Source: Cucumis sativus (taxonomy: Eukaryota; Streptophyta; Magnoliopsida; Cucurbitales; Cucurbitaceae). Taken from it: a stretch of 64,000 nt of DNA. Of the stretch, positions 26,901-40,021 are shown piece after piece. The DNA is taken from assembly GCF_000004075.3 (NCBI RefSeq), contig NC_026657.2, forward strand, positions 28,180,408-28,244,407. Reading direction: 5' to 3'. The notes beneath the pieces are model-generated. The model was given only the letters and a program-made list of their open reading frames with translations, had not been told where the DNA came from and ran no database searches. How positions within the stretch are numbered: the first letter of the stretch is position 1; the number at the start of each line of letters is the position of its first letter. The position numbers and the translations under genes are program-made.

Positions 26901-27930
26901 CTTTGTTAGATGTATCAACAACAAGAGTTGACCTCTAATCCATAACCAAAAGCAAACAAGAAAAAAACAAAACTCTTCCTTCTATTGCCCAATTCACACC
27001 AAGAAACTGCAATCTCCCTCTATCTCTGTTCTTTCTGTGTGCCTGTGGAATGTGAGGTGCTTTTGAAGGTTGAAGATGGAACTTAAGAAAATATGGAAAT
27101 GAGATTCTGGAAGAAAGGAGGCCGCCATCCACTGAATCACTCTACTCCAAATTTGCATTTGAGTCCCTTCATTCTAATAAAATTTGTTCTAGGTCCCTAC
27201 TGTAGCCTCTATTCTCTAACTCTATTAAGTTGAAATGAAGAAGATGGTGATATGCAAGTAAAGGAGTATAATGACAAAAGAAAGAACTTTTGAACTAATT
27301 TATCGGAAAAAGGGGTTTGATTATTGTTCAACGGACATGGACAAAACCAATGAACATAGGAAACGTGATGTCTAACAATCATTATTGCAATTTTGATTAT
27401 GCAGCAGACCACAAGCCTTTTTCTTTCATCCTTGTGCTCTAGCCACCCTCCTCCGGTTTTCTTCCTTTCGTTTACAAATCACTATTGTAGTTTTCATTTC
27501 AAACATGTTTTATTTGATTACATTTAAGAAAAGGAAAAAAAATCCCCAAAAACATATAATAGGGTCCAAGTAGATAGCTTGTTCATTTAGGATGCTTAAA
27601 TAAATATATATATTGAAAAATTGTAACATGTTGCAGCCACCAGCCAGAAAAACCCGAATGTCCCCCACAAGCACACCCACTCACCACCCACAAAGGAAAG
27701 AGAGAGAAACGAGATGTTTTTTTTCTTCTAATCCAAGTCCACAAAGTTTCATCTCTCTCTCCCATTCCTTCATAAAAACAATCCCAGCACAAAGCTCTCT
27801 TTTAAGATATAAATTTAAATGTTAAGTGAAAATCTAATCATCATATTGATTGCCCTCCACAACGCAAAAGATGAGCGAACAATATCATTTCTAGTCTCAC
27901 ATTTCATCATTCCTACCACCGACTTTTTCC

Positions 27931-27940
27931 CTATAAAATA
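27931..27940 (+). promoter_or_regulatory. Probable TATA box of the receptor kinase
   Basis: CTATAAAATA lies about 245 bases upstream of the preferred start codon, followed by a CT-rich leader (CCCCTCCCTTTCTCTTTCAG). Two tiny upstream ATGs follow (near 27994 and 28053). The position is plausible for a plant core promoter but unverified. Confidence 0.45.
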
Positions 27941-28176
27941 TCAAATCCCACCAGTAATTACACTAATCCCCTCCCTTTCTCTTTCAGCTACTTATGCACT
28001 AGCTCACTTTTCAACCAATTCTAGCTCAAACCTATCCCACTAAAGCTAATATATGTTTTTTTCCTCTCCCCTCTATGAAACAGGAAGAAGAATGTAAAGC
28101 AGTAAAGGATGATGTGATGAGAGAAGAAGGTAAACTTACAGGTCATTTCCACAGCAGTATTATTCTTCAGCTTGAT

Positions 28177-31100
28177 ATGGTTTTCTTCAGAGCTGTGTTC
28201 CTTCTCCTGTTTCAGTATCTGGTTTTGAATTCTGGGACTCCAGTTATTATAGGTCACCACTACCCTCCTCATAAGTCCTTGCTCACTGATAAAGCAGCCC
28301 TCCTTGCCTTCAGGAAGTGCATCATACATGACCCCACTTCCACTCTAGCTAACTGGATTGAGGCTGTTGATGTATGCAACTTCACTGGCGTTGCTTGTGA
28401 CCGACACCGTCATCGGGTATCAAAGCTCAGTTTGGTTGATGTTGGACTTGTGGGAAAGATTCCACCCTTCCTCTCCAATCTCACGGGTCTTCGAATTCTA
28501 GATATTGTTAACAATAATTTTTTTGGGGAAATTCCTCCTGAACTCTTCTCTCTTCGAAATCTTCACCGCCTTCGGCTTGATAGCAACAGTTTGGAAGGTC
28601 CTATACCAACTTCCCTTGCTAGTTTGTCCAAGCTTACTGTAATAAGTCTTATGGAGAACAAGCTAAATGGTACAGTTCCACCTTCTCTGTTTTCTAATTG
28701 CACGTCCTTGCTTAATGTAGACCTGTCCAACAACTTCCTGATAGGAAGAATTCCAGAAGAAATTGGAAATTGCCCAAAGCTGTGGAATCTCAATCTGTAC
28801 AACAACCAGTTCAGTGGAGAACTTCCTCTATCTTTAACAAACACTTCGCTTTATAACTTGGATGTTGAATACAATCATCTTTCTGGCGAACTACCTGCAG
28901 TGCTTGTAGAAAACCTTCCTGCACTTAGCTTCCTTCATTTATCGAATAATGATATGGTAAGCCACGATGGAAACACCAATCTTGAACCATTCATTACTTC
29001 TCTTAGAAACTGCAGTAGTTTAGAGGAGCTTGAATTGGCTGGGATGGGGCTTGGAGGGTGGCTACCCGATTCTATTGGTCATCTGGGTGTCAATTTTTCT
29101 GTTCTGTCTTTGCAGGAAAACCAGATATTTGGATCAATTCCTCCAAGTTTAGCCAAGCTTTCGAAACTTGCAGGGCTGAATTTGACATCAAATCTACTTA
29201 ACGGAACAATTCCGGCAGAGATAAGCAGGTTGTCAAAATTGGAACAACTTTTCTTATCACACAACCTCTTCACTTCTAACATTCCAGAAGCATTAGGCGA
29301 GTTGCCACATATCGGATTGTTGGATCTATCTCATAACCAACTTTCAGGAGAAATCCCAGAAAGTATTGGATGTTTGACCCAGATGATCTATTTGTTTCTC
29401 AACAACAACCTCTTGACTGGAACAATACCTTTAGCGTTGGTGAAGTGCACAGGTCTACAAAAGCTAGACTTATCTTTCAACATGTTATCAGGAAGCATTC
29501 CTCGAGAGATATTAGGCTTGCAAGAGATAAGAATTTTTATCAACCTTTCTCATAACAATTTTCAAGGTAACTTGCCCATTGAGCTTAGCAAGCTGAAAAA
29601 TGTTCAAGAGATGGACCTTTCATCCAATAACCTCACTGGAACCATCTTCCCTCAGATATCAAGTTGCATTGCGCTGAGGTTGATAAATTTTTCAAATAAT
29701 TCCCTCCAAGGTCATCTTCCAGATTCCCTGGGTGAACTTGAGAACCTTGAATCCTTTGACATTTCAGAAAACCAATTGTCAGGTCCGATTCCAGTCAGTC
29801 TGGGTAAGCTCCAATCTCTCACTTACCTGAATCTTTCATCCAATAACTTTCAAGGAATGATTCCAAGAGAGGGGTTTTTCAAATCATCCACACCTCTGTC
29901 ATTTTTGAACAATCCACTCCTTTGCGGGACAATTCCTGGAATACAAGCCTGTCCGGGCAAGAGAAATCGATTTCAATCACCTGTATTCTTGACTATATTC
30001 ATTTTAATCATATGCCTATCATCTTTCTTAACAACAATATGCTGTGGGATTGCTTGTCGACGTCTAAAAGCAATTATTTCAGCACGAAACAGTGAGTCGT
30101 CAAGAAGATCAAAGATGCCAGATTTTATGCACAATTTTCCAAGAATAACAAGCAGGCAACTATCAGAAGCCACTGGTGGTTTTGATGTACAGAGACTAAT
30201 TGGTTCAGGCAGTTATGGACAAGTCTATAAAGGCATTCTTCCAGATGGAACCACAGTAGCTATTAAGGTTTTGCATACACAATCTGGAAATTCCACAAAG
30301 AGTTTTAACAGAGAATGCGAAGTTTTGAAGCGAATTCGCCACAGAAACCTTATAAGAATAATAACAGCTTGTAGTCTTCCAGATTTTAAAGCTATAGTTC
30401 TACCATATATGGCAAATGGAAGCTTGGACAACCATCTATATCCACATTCACCTACCAGCTCGACTTCGGGTTCTTCAGATTTAAACCTTATTGAGAGGGT
30501 GAATATATGCAGTGATATAGCTGAAGGAATGGCATACCTGCATCATCATTCTCCAGTCAGAGTCATACACTGTGATTTAAAGCCAAGCAATGTACTTCTG
30601 AAAGATGATATGACAGCCCTTGTCTCTGACTTTGGGATCTCAAGGTTAATGACCCCTGGAATTGGAAGCAGTGCAACTGTTGAAAACATGGGAAAGTCAA
30701 CAGCAAACATGTTATCTGGATCAATTGGATATATTGCACCAGGTACAATTCTCTGCTTTTAAGAACCCAAGAATTTCACTTTCAATTCATCTACATACCA
30801 AGCAAATGTAGAAAGTTAGGAGTGTCAAGTGAGTTATAGCAGAGTCGACAAAAGCTTCTCCATCTCCATCTCTATTGGCCATAATCTCCACAAAGATGCC
30901 TACAAAACAAAAAGGAGGGCGAGAGGGACCTAATAAGAGTTCGCCCAATTCAATTGCATCATTTTTTAATCATATATAGAGTTCTTAAGTTAAGTTAAGG
31001 TTCTCTCCTACATACCTTGATAGGTTATCAACATCACTAGGTCTAAAAGCTTGAGTTGAAAGCTATAAGGCTATCAGAAGTTGAATCGTTGAATATATTC

Positions 31101-31684
31101 CCAAGGATTTAAATGAGAGAGAGAGAGAGAGATCGCAAAACAAACATCCACTGTTTTTTCCTTTTTCATGTAGTACTTTTATCAAACATGATAAGTGCAT
31201 CAATTAAGTTACGCCTATTATTCATGCAGAATACGGATTTGGTTCTACAGCCTCCATGAAAGGAGACGTTTACAGCTTCGGCGTGCTAGTTCTAGAGATG
31301 GTAACAAGAAAAAGACCCATAGACGACATGTTTGTTGAAGGGCTAAGTTTACATAAGTGGGTGAAGAGTCATTACTACGGCAGAGTAGAAAAAGTAGTGG
31401 ATTATTCTCTACAGAGAGCTTTGAGAGATGAATCACCTGAAATGAAGAAAATGTGGGAAGTGGCAATCCGAGAGCTAATCGAATTGGGTTTGCTCTGCAC
31501 TCAAGAATCTCCATTCACAAGACCCACAATGCTGGATGCTGCTGATGACTTGGATCGATTGAAGAGATACCTTAATGGTGGCGACACCACAACAACGTTT
31601 GCTTCGTCACTTGGAATTTCATCCTCCACTCTTGACGATGACTCCAATTACTCCCCACAAATTACCATTGACAGAAACATGTAA
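28177..31684 (+). CDS. LRR receptor-like Ser/Thr kinase, non-RD type (At2g24130-like), 1006 aa
   Basis: Plasma-membrane receptor kinase with an extracellular LRR sensor and a cytoplasmic kinase. Exons 28177-30742 and 31230-31684; the GT-AG intron splits the Glu codon of the APE motif. I chose Met at 28177 because a signal peptide starts there (MVFFRAVFLLLFQYL). An in-frame ATG at 28075 would add 34 charged residues before it. Domains: LRR N-cap from residue 38 (DKAALLAFRKC...VCNFTGVAC), about 20 LxxLxLxxNxLxGxIP repeats to about 590, a transmembrane span at about 603-627, and the kinase from about 668. Kinase motifs: GSGSYGQV at 676-683, VAIK lysine 697, HCDLKPSN at 798-805, DFG at 818-820, APE at 854-856. 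Cys instead of Arg in the catalytic loop makes it a non-RD kinase, a feature common in pattern-recognition receptors such as FLS2, EFR and Xa21. An immune role is inference. It is close in layout to Arabidopsis At2g24130. Confidence 0.95.
31100..31134. repeat. (GA)n microsatellite in the receptor kinase intron
   Basis: About ten GA dinucleotides at roughly 31115-31134 within the 487-base intron (30743-31229). It lies about 95 bases upstream of the acceptor and is outside the coding sequence. Confidence 0.85.
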
Positions 31685-34600
31685 AAATCCCCATTTCCAC
31701 CGTATAGCCTTTTGACTTCTGAAAATCCCCATTTGCTCCACTCAGTAATTGGGGGTTGACAATGATCGAAATCACGATTGTGGGGTTCAAAGCTTGTATG
31801 GTGGCCAATCAAATGGAGATTTTGTGTGTGTGGCGTGCGTCGTTGGCGGCCACTCGATCCCATAGCTGTTGAGGTGATTGAGGTTTTGGAAGAAATTGGA
31901 GGAAATTCATTCATAAACGCCATGTTTGAAAAACAGAGACGTATAGTTGAATTTCGTTGATTTATTGATCCAAATTCGTTGAATTTCGCCTTCTGGGCAT
32001 TGTCTGTTGGTTGTCTTCTTGCATAAACCAATCAGAGGGAGAAGTGATAATGGGGATTGTGACTTTTGATATAATTGAGAATTGAGAAGCAAAGAAGGCT
32101 GTAATGATTTCATTTTCCCACTTCTTCCCAGCAGCTAAGTTTAACTAAAATAGATTGGTTTGAAAGATAGTCCGATCAAAATCCTGGGTTGTTGTTGAGA
32201 TTTAAAAAGGTTCGTAACCTCTTGCTCGTTGTAGAAGAGAAGTGGCTGGGGCTCCTTTGCATTTCTTATTTGAGCCACTCACTCGGGGCTCTCAGTTCTT
32301 CATTATCCTTTCTAGTGCAATGACGATATTAAATTGCCAAAATTACACCCTTTCAAGTTTTACTTTTCAAACTAATATGCTTCTTTTTTTTCAAATTAAT
32401 ATGCTTTTTTTAGGCTACAAAATGACAAATTTGATCAATTATCTACGTATTGATAAAAGATATGATAGAGATTCTTTATATTTTCCTAATCTTACTTAGT
32501 TTTAAAATTTTGAATGAATGATGGGTGAAATTTTTAAAAGATTAGGTAAGAAAAACAATAATTTATATCTTAAAATTAAAGAAATGTGAAATTTCAGTGT
32601 TAAATGATTGATACAATTAACTCATATTGTTTCATCTTATTTCCCAAAATTAAAAAGCTTTTATAATGATCATGGACTACACTTTTATTGTGTTTTTAGT
32701 TAAATTTGTGAAACAAAAGTCTGCCTGAAAGGATAATGAAGAAAATATGGCACTCAATTATGTTTTGAATCTTGCCTAAGAAAACCTACCTCAATTATGT
32801 TTGATAACACCTATTATTCTAGGTAAGTCCCACAACAAATATAAAAAAATAGCCTCCATCATCAAATTGATAAACAACTTAATTGAAAACTTGTCCGAGG
32901 ATAAAGAAGGAAAAAGAAATGCTAACTTCTAACCATTCAAAACATCACTTTAGTACAACTTAATGTTGTGTTTAGATTATATTTTTAAGTGTTTAATTTA
33001 GAAAATGAGTTATTTTTAAAAAAACCAAAACAATCTTTAGGAAAACGAATTTAAACAAAAATGAATTTCGTGAAGAAAAAAAAATTCTTAATTCAATTCA
33101 AACGAACTCTAAATTGGGCCACAACTATAATTTCAGAAACTTCAATAAACGTAAACACATGAGAATGGATTTGGATACAACTCTTCACTCTAGGTACCAA
33201 CTATAGATTGGAAGTGAATTTTTATCCAATGCACCTTCTAATCTTTTAGTTCTATCTTTGTTGGTTGCTACTCATTTCGTTGTCAAATGTTTTGGAAATA
33301 ACATTTTGAGAATTATATAGAAATTGGAGCCATTTGTAGCAAGCACAAAAGATAAAAGGTATGTTTTGTTGGCGAAGAGTTTAACCCTTTAAATATTATC
33401 AATGAATACGGATAAAATGACAATAGTGAAGAAAATTTATGTTATAAAATTTTGGTGACGATGTTTGTGTACATAGGGTATCTCAACCAACATCACAGAA
33501 TTGGACAACATTTTTTTTTTTTGGTTTCCTAGTGTGGCAAAGAACAAATCACTTGTTGATTTAATTGAGGAAAAATTAGAGAACTACGTTAAGAAATTGC
33601 ATAGATAAAGTAAGTGTAGTGCTTGATAAAGCTACGACCCTCCTTATAATGTAAGTCCACCTTTAACTTATATTAACCTAAAATACTTGTGTGTATGTTT
33701 CTTTTTTATAATATATGTGACACTGTGAATGTTAAAAAGATCACAAACGAATAAGAGAGTAAGATTTGCACATTTACGTACAGCTCCAAATATTTTCCAA
33801 GAACTATGTAGTAAGGATCAAAACATTACATGAATGGACATGTTAGGGACTTCTAACCTCATAATATTTTAATTTTCATATTAACCTAAAGTTTTTACTG
33901 ATATCCAAAATCAATGAGCAAAGAATGACTCATTGGAGGGATTAAAGGATTCTAGTTTTGACCCAATAGTTTTTTTTCCTTTCATTTTTTGGATTTATTA
34001 GAACTTAGACTTTGTAAGTTTTTTTTATTAAATTTCTTTTTTTCTTTTTTACTATAATGAAGAATGGTAGGTTTTATTTTAATGAGTTTGATTCAATCTT
34101 TAATTAAACGCAGTCACGCATATGCAAAACTAATGTTGCTATTTGATATTAAAATATCTACATAAGTTGGTCCTTCAACCAACACCAGGCAAAAACAACA
34201 ATTTTTCTTTAGACTATCTAGTATTTCAAACAAAATAAAAAAAAATACAAATATAGTAATTAAAAGTGTTAGCAACTATAATACAATATAAAAAACTAAC
34301 AGATATAAACAAAAAAATTTTGGAGACTATTCGTGATAAACAATATTCTCATTAGAAATCGTGTCTATATTAATAGATATCTAACTAATAATGGAGTCCA
34401 CTATAATTAAATTTTGTTATATTTACAATTCTTTAAAAATATCTCTCTACATTCATTTATTATTCTAAAAAGGTGGTACCAACCTAAATATTGAACAAGA
34501 AAGTTACAAATATGAATATGAATTTAAAACTACTTTCTCATAATAATTTTAAATTTTGAATTGAGTTGAGTTTTATTGTTTTTCTTACAAATTTAATTTG

Positions 34601-35375
34601 AGTTATAACATACTTTTAAAACTATTTTCAAATCGAACTAAAATATTTTCAATTATATCGGTCATGTGATGGGTTTGGATTGATTTTTTTTTTAAATCCT
34701 TTTAAACTTGTTTTTGTTTGAACTTTTTTGGTACTTCACAAACACGACCATACCAGAGCTATTTCATTTCAAGTTGTTTTAAAAAAAGACTAATATTTTA
34801 AAAACAATTTGTCGTTTAAATTAAATATTAGAAAACATATATTGGGAATCCACACCCACTTTTTATCTGTTTTGTATTGTTTTGATTTTACTTTTTAGAG
34901 TGTGCAATATAATATTATTGGTGGTGTGATGCTGAGAATTTGAGGAACCCTCTGGATTTGTTTGTTGATTCATCAATGGATTATGTTAATCGTAATAAAC
35001 TATATTGGAATGCAGTTTTTTCTTAATTTATTATAATAATTTAAGATTATGTGTTACTGTTATTATGTTACGAATTTTTATTTGAATTTATATTTTAAGT
35101 CTTTCAGGTTAAAATGCTAGTCCTAGTTGTACTAAAAAAAACTAGAAATTACAACTTTTATTTTTGTTATTTGGTAAAAACTTAATTGGTTTAGAAAAAA
35201 AATAAAAGAGGAAAAAGTTTCTGCGGGAGGAACTTAGATATCCCTTGCCAATTCTCTGTTGAGAATCTCCCTCCTGATCTTCATGGAGAATTTGGTGGGC
35301 GTTAAGAATGAAAGGAGAGTGGGGATCGAGAAAGGCATCTCCACCCATCCACATCTCTAATTTGAAATTATAAAT

Positions 35376-35465
35376 AAACTTTGATCGTGAACACATGTGC
35401 ATGTTAATTGAGTTAAACTAAACTTTGATCGTGAACATACATATGCATGCTAGTTGAGTTAAACT
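35376..35465. repeat. 44-bp tandem duplication
   Basis: Two adjacent units beginning AAACTTTGATCGTGAACA at 35376 and 35420. They differ by a few substitutions and small indels and both end in TTGAGTTAAAC. Confidence 0.8.
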
Positions 35466-36109
35466 TTTTATTTTGAAAATGTTTCAAATAAAAACCTAAA
35501 GTATTGATTATACAATGGACAATAATTGAAAATTTTGACAAATTTTAGATATAATTTTTAAAATCACTCACAAAAATCTATCAATAATAGTGTATTCTAC
35601 CATTAATGATGTAGATTTACTGTATTTATAGTTTTTTTATAAGATGTTGTTCTAGTCCATTTAAATAATTTTATTTCTCAAAGAAATGCAGTAGCCTTTA
35701 ATTTTTCGAAACAACAGTTTTGAAAATAATTGTTTTAGATGTTTTTTGCACACATGAAACTATATAATCATGCAAAAAAATTACATTAAAATTAGTTATA
35801 TTATATAAAGTACAAGTATGTTTTTTAAAAGAGAATCTAAGTTTGTTTAGATCGTTATAGAATGAAAGAACAGCGAACATGTGAAAAAAAGGACGAAACT
35901 TTAAAATTAAATATAATAAATTTTGGATCATAGATTGTCATGTTATTTATTAAATTAATAATAAAAATATAAATAATTAAATTTAAAACTAATTAAAAGT
36001 TAACACGTACTCTAAATTGAGTTTGAAAACATAAATTGACAAATTTTAATAGCAACACCTATTTTCATGACTTTTGCATCAAAATAAATATTATTTATTT
36101 GGACTAAAG

Positions 36110-36545
36110 ATCAATTGAGCCCGACTTAATTTAGCCAAAATGCTTAAACAAAGTTCAAATCTATATGATTGGATCTAGGAGGCTAGGTTCATACGCCAAC
36201 CAAACCCTAGTCTACAAAGCCCACTTAAGAACTCTATAAATAAAGAAGATTTCTTCGTTTGTGTGGTTTAGGAATTTTAGGTGTCTAGAGAAAATTCTCC
36301 CAACAACAAGACTCAATAGCTTCTGAAGACTCAAACTTTAAGAACATCAAGTGCTTCAATTCCATACATCAAGTGTATACATTCAACAAATGATCAAGTA
36401 CTATAAATCGAACCACATCACATCATATCAACATAAACACAAGTTCAACTCCACGAAACACGTTTATCTTAAAACCTCGTACGAATAAAAATTAACGAGA
36501 ATATAAGAACACAAGTACACAGTTAAATTTTTAAAAAAAATTATT
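36110..36545. repeat. LTR-like fragment
   Basis: The segment has a promoter-like layout: an AACTCTATAAATAAAGAAG TATA motif, then a CT/CA-rich stretch with repeated CATCAAGTG words, running to AACACAAGTACAC. This resembles the U3-R-U5 arrangement of a plant LTR. No partner LTR, primer-binding site or internal coding was seen, so it would be a solo or truncated copy. Low confidence. Confidence 0.3.
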
Positions 36546-36612
36546 CAGTGAGACTGTCACAATCCAGATTAAGTATTCTAATAACTGTTGTATATGAATT
36601 TGAGAATGTTAT

Positions 36613-36668
36613 ATAATTATTAATAATGCATTCCTACTTAATAATTATTAATAATGCATTCCTACTTA
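36613..36668. repeat. Perfect 28-bp tandem duplication
   Basis: Two identical 28-base units beginning ATAATTATTAATAATGCA sit head to tail with no mismatch. The identity suggests a recent duplication. Confidence 0.9.
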
Positions 36669-37654
36669 ATTTAGTTTTGTAAGTTTAGGTGAAGAGTTAC
36701 ATCGAATAGTGAATATTTCAAATTATTTATTGTGAACACATACTTTGACACAAAAAAAATTTGATATTGAAATGAAGTATAGGGTGACCAAACAAAAGTA
36801 GGGAATCAGATTCTTGGTAGCCCACAATATATTTTGGATCTCTCAATAAGTGGTTTAGCTATTGTTCTGTTTTACCCTTTTTCCTTTATTCCACCTTTCA
36901 CTTTCTTCATTTATAAAATAAACTTGTTGGACAAATCGACCAATTGTTTTCTTTAGCAGTACTATTCTATATATATACACAAATATTCCATTCAATATGT
37001 CAAGCCTATTCAACTTTCTACACATGTTTTATTTGTTTTCATATATATATATATATAATATATATATATATATATTTTGTAATAGGTAGTATAGATGTGA
37101 ACTCGCCTATATTTATACAGGAAAACTATGGTTTATAATCGTGTCTAGGAATTTCTTAAACTTTTCGAAAGTTTTAAATATATTATTTCTTTAAAAGTCG
37201 TCGTTTATATAATTCAACCATTACTCGAGTCAATGTGGCTGGAAAAGATATGGAAACATATGTTGTGTGAAATATAATAATCTTATATCATACATTGATT
37301 GTGAATATAATCTTTATTTCTATAAGTTTTAAATCTAAAGTGGAAGCTATCCTATACTTTAAGAGATAAGAAGAGAGGTTGAATGTTCTCGATAAGTAAT
37401 CTAAAACTTAGATTTTGAGTCGCAAATCTTTGCTTTATCGTGCATATTTGAAATTTCTGCCTAGTATTGATCAATAAACAATTTTTTTTTCTGTCAAGAA
37501 AGATCTAGTCAAACACTAAATTGAAACACAAAAAATGGAATCTTCAAATGTCAAAGATAATTAAAGTACTTAGCTTCATAAACTACCTAAAGCTAAATAC
37601 ATAATACTTTGGACAAAAAAAAAATTCCTTGATCAAATTCTAGATGCTTATCGA

Positions 37655-37971
37655 ATGTTTGGGGCAAGAAATGAGTCATTATAGTTATAGATTATTATAG
37701 TTTTATACTTTGAGTAAAATAATTTATGTTTGGTGTCTGGATTATTCTAGTTTGAGTTTCAATAGTTTGTGTTTGGTGTGTAGACTATTTTAGTTTGTTA
37801 AAGAAATATAGTAAACACTGGAGCAAAAAAAATAATGATAAAGGTAAAATACGTAAACACTGTAGCAAAGAAAAAAAATTGTAAAATAGAAACATTGTAG
37901 CAAATTGATAGTTTTAAAACAGTGTTTACTAAAGCAAAATGCGATTATTATAATCTTAGGTAATCTTTGCA
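37655..37971. mobile_element. MITE-like element, family with GTAAACACTGTAGCAAA core
   Basis: The left end is TTTGGGGCAAGAAATGAGTC followed by TTATAGTTATAGATTATTATAG. The right end in reverse complement is CAAAGATTACCTAAGATTATAATAAT. The interior has GTAAACACTGTAGCAAAG and ACAGTGTTTACTAAAGCAAA, which form a partial inverted pair. A clear relative lies at 58880-59177 and a weaker one near 51460-51980. No transposase is present. The class is not determined. Confidence 0.5.
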
Positions 37972-40021
37972 TGCAACGATCTTTTAGGCTCATGGTATAA
38001 AATCATGGACTTCACACCTAAGGTAAATAGAGTTTTTTTTTTTTTTAATTTAAGTTTTAGTTCTCAAATCTAAGCGAGGACTTTCACTTGTGATATGAAT
38101 TAAAGATATATATTGAAATAACTTGGAGTTGGTTTGACTAAAAAAGATTAATTTTTTTTTATAATTTTATGTATTAAATAAGATTTTTTAAATATGTAGT
38201 TAGTGTAATTTCTTATTGTTTTGAACTAATAAATAGATAATCTATTTATTTTTTATATATATGTAAGCAAAAGAAATAAATGAATCCCCTCCCACAGTAA
38301 AACTTGAAGAAAATAAATGACAAAAGCTTAAAAATTTTAATATATTTGACACATAATTAAATTTTAAAACACACGATTATACACCATTTAAAATTTTAAG
38401 AGTATGTTATACCTAGCGTACAAAATTTATAATTTAAATATACATTTTTCCATATATTTTTTGATTGGTCACTTTAACACTTATGACTTATTTGAATTCA
38501 CTTAAGAACATTGTATTTTTTATATATATAAAAAGAAACTCATTTTTATTTAAACTTTTGACAAAAGTGGTTTAAATATTACATTGCATGAGCATTGTAG
38601 GAAAACTTTTGATTGGCTATACTTATTTTGTATGATTATTTTGCTATACTTATTTTGAAACCTAGCTATTGGACGCTTTTAATTAATGTTTTGCTTAACT
38701 GAAACTTTTGTAAACTCCATTCGATTGCATAATTTGTTATATTTTGTTAATAGTTTGTAATATTCCTAATTAGATCATTGATCACGTTAATGCAACTATA
38801 ATGAAAATTATTGTTATTGAATGTTAAACCTTTTTTTTTTACAATATTGTCAATCAAGAAGTCAATAAATTAAATTATATGTACAAAATATTAAAAAATC
38901 AATTAAAAATTTTATACATCATAAATTAAGAATGTACCATTGACAAAAAGAAAAAAAAAAAGCTAAGTCTAGGAATTCAAAATCAGAACCTCAAACACAA
39001 ACATTAGAAATCCATATTACCAATTCTTGTCGTCTAATGTAATTCTCAAACATCATAACCTCATCAAATAAGTCCATAGTCATTTAATTTTCAAACATTT
39101 GATTTCGAACATGCGCACCAAACATCTCCTTAGTGTTTAGAAACTACAAATTCGATTTCAACACGAACAAGAGCTTAACTCATCTAATGTTTGTATATAC
39201 TAAGGACGAAGAGGTTCGTGATTCAAATATTTCCATTTTCTAATGTACTAAAAGAACTAGAAATTTAATAGCATTGAATATAATCCAAAAATAATATTGT
39301 GAGAGTATCATGATATATTGTATTAATCTAGGGGGAAAATGATATTAGACTAATTTGAGAAAAACAAAACTTGGACTTTGATACCATATATTAAAACCTA
39401 GGTAATTTTATACCCATCAAGTTGTAATTTGTTGGAGTTTATGTTAAATTTGAACTCTAATATTAAATTTAAGAGAAAGAAGAAGAAGAAAAAACAACCC
39501 TAAGTTTGCAATTACCACCCACATGGGAAAAAACTAAATAAATTAAAAGGTGTGACAAAATCACCACTAGAACTTCACCATTAGGGTCCTTTACACCAAG
39601 GAACCATAAAACATGTACAGCTCAGAAAAGCATAAGGGGAGAATATAAAATATATCAATCTAATCCCACACTGTTAACAAACAAGAAAGGAATTTATACT
39701 TTCTACCACTAACACTCTCAAAAGCTGTTCCATTCCATTAGAGGGAGAAAAAAGAGAATAATTTATTGTTATTTTGGTTAATTAATTACATGGAAAACTA
39801 AAAGAGAAGCATAAATATTCTTCCCAGACACTTTTACACAACCCTAGCTTTAGCTCCCTCTATAACAAGGTATAGTATATATATATATATATGTATATAT
39901 ATAATATGAGAGCTATGGCTATGGCTATGGCTATTCCCTAGTGAAGAAAAAGGGTTGGTGAATTAGGGGTTTGGTTTGATATTAGGGTTGTGCCTAGCTG
40001 AGATCATATCATATCATAAAA

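Larger units (their letters stand above)
21037..28176. other. Gene-free, repeat-rich intergenic region
   Basis: About 7 kb with no recognisable protein coding. It contains the kinase 3' UTR after 21036, a purine-rich patch at 22780-22870 (AGTGTTTGGAAAAGGG), a decayed 163-base-period array (listed separately), and a (TA)n run near 25584-25602. AT-rich segments with TATCAAT/ATTGATA-type words lie at 25640-25870. The receptor kinase promoter lies at its right end. Short open frames here are low complexity and are not supported as genes. Confidence 0.5.
31685..40021. other. Gene-poor intergenic region
   Basis: About 8.3 kb without a supportable gene. It holds the 3' UTR of the receptor kinase, a G/C-richer repeat remnant at about 35215-35360 (GAGTGGGGATC-type words), a 44-base tandem duplication (35376-35465) and an LTR-like piece (36110-36545). 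It also has a 28-base tandem duplication (36613-36668), a (TA)n run near 37039-37075 and a MITE-like element (37655-37971). The right end carries the promoter of the 40022 gene, with TATAAC at 39861 and a (TATGGC)n hexamer run near 39912-39936. Confidence 0.5.

Noticed and set aside
27583..27825. Overlapping 69-70 residue frames on both strands upstream of the receptor kinase
   Set aside because: Low complexity, promoter position, no family resemblance.
28563..30748. Several antisense open frames across the LRR receptor kinase
   Set aside because: They are shadows of the long sense frame and show no independent domain or start context.
31648..32113. Open frames on both strands just after the receptor kinase
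   Set aside because: They lie in the probable 3' UTR and flank and lack recognisable protein features.
35142..35402. Minus-strand 86-residue frame with a protein-like central segment (GDAFLDPHSPF)
   Set aside because: The underlying DNA looks like a decayed repeat with GGGGATC-type words; there is no conserved domain and the end is low complexity.
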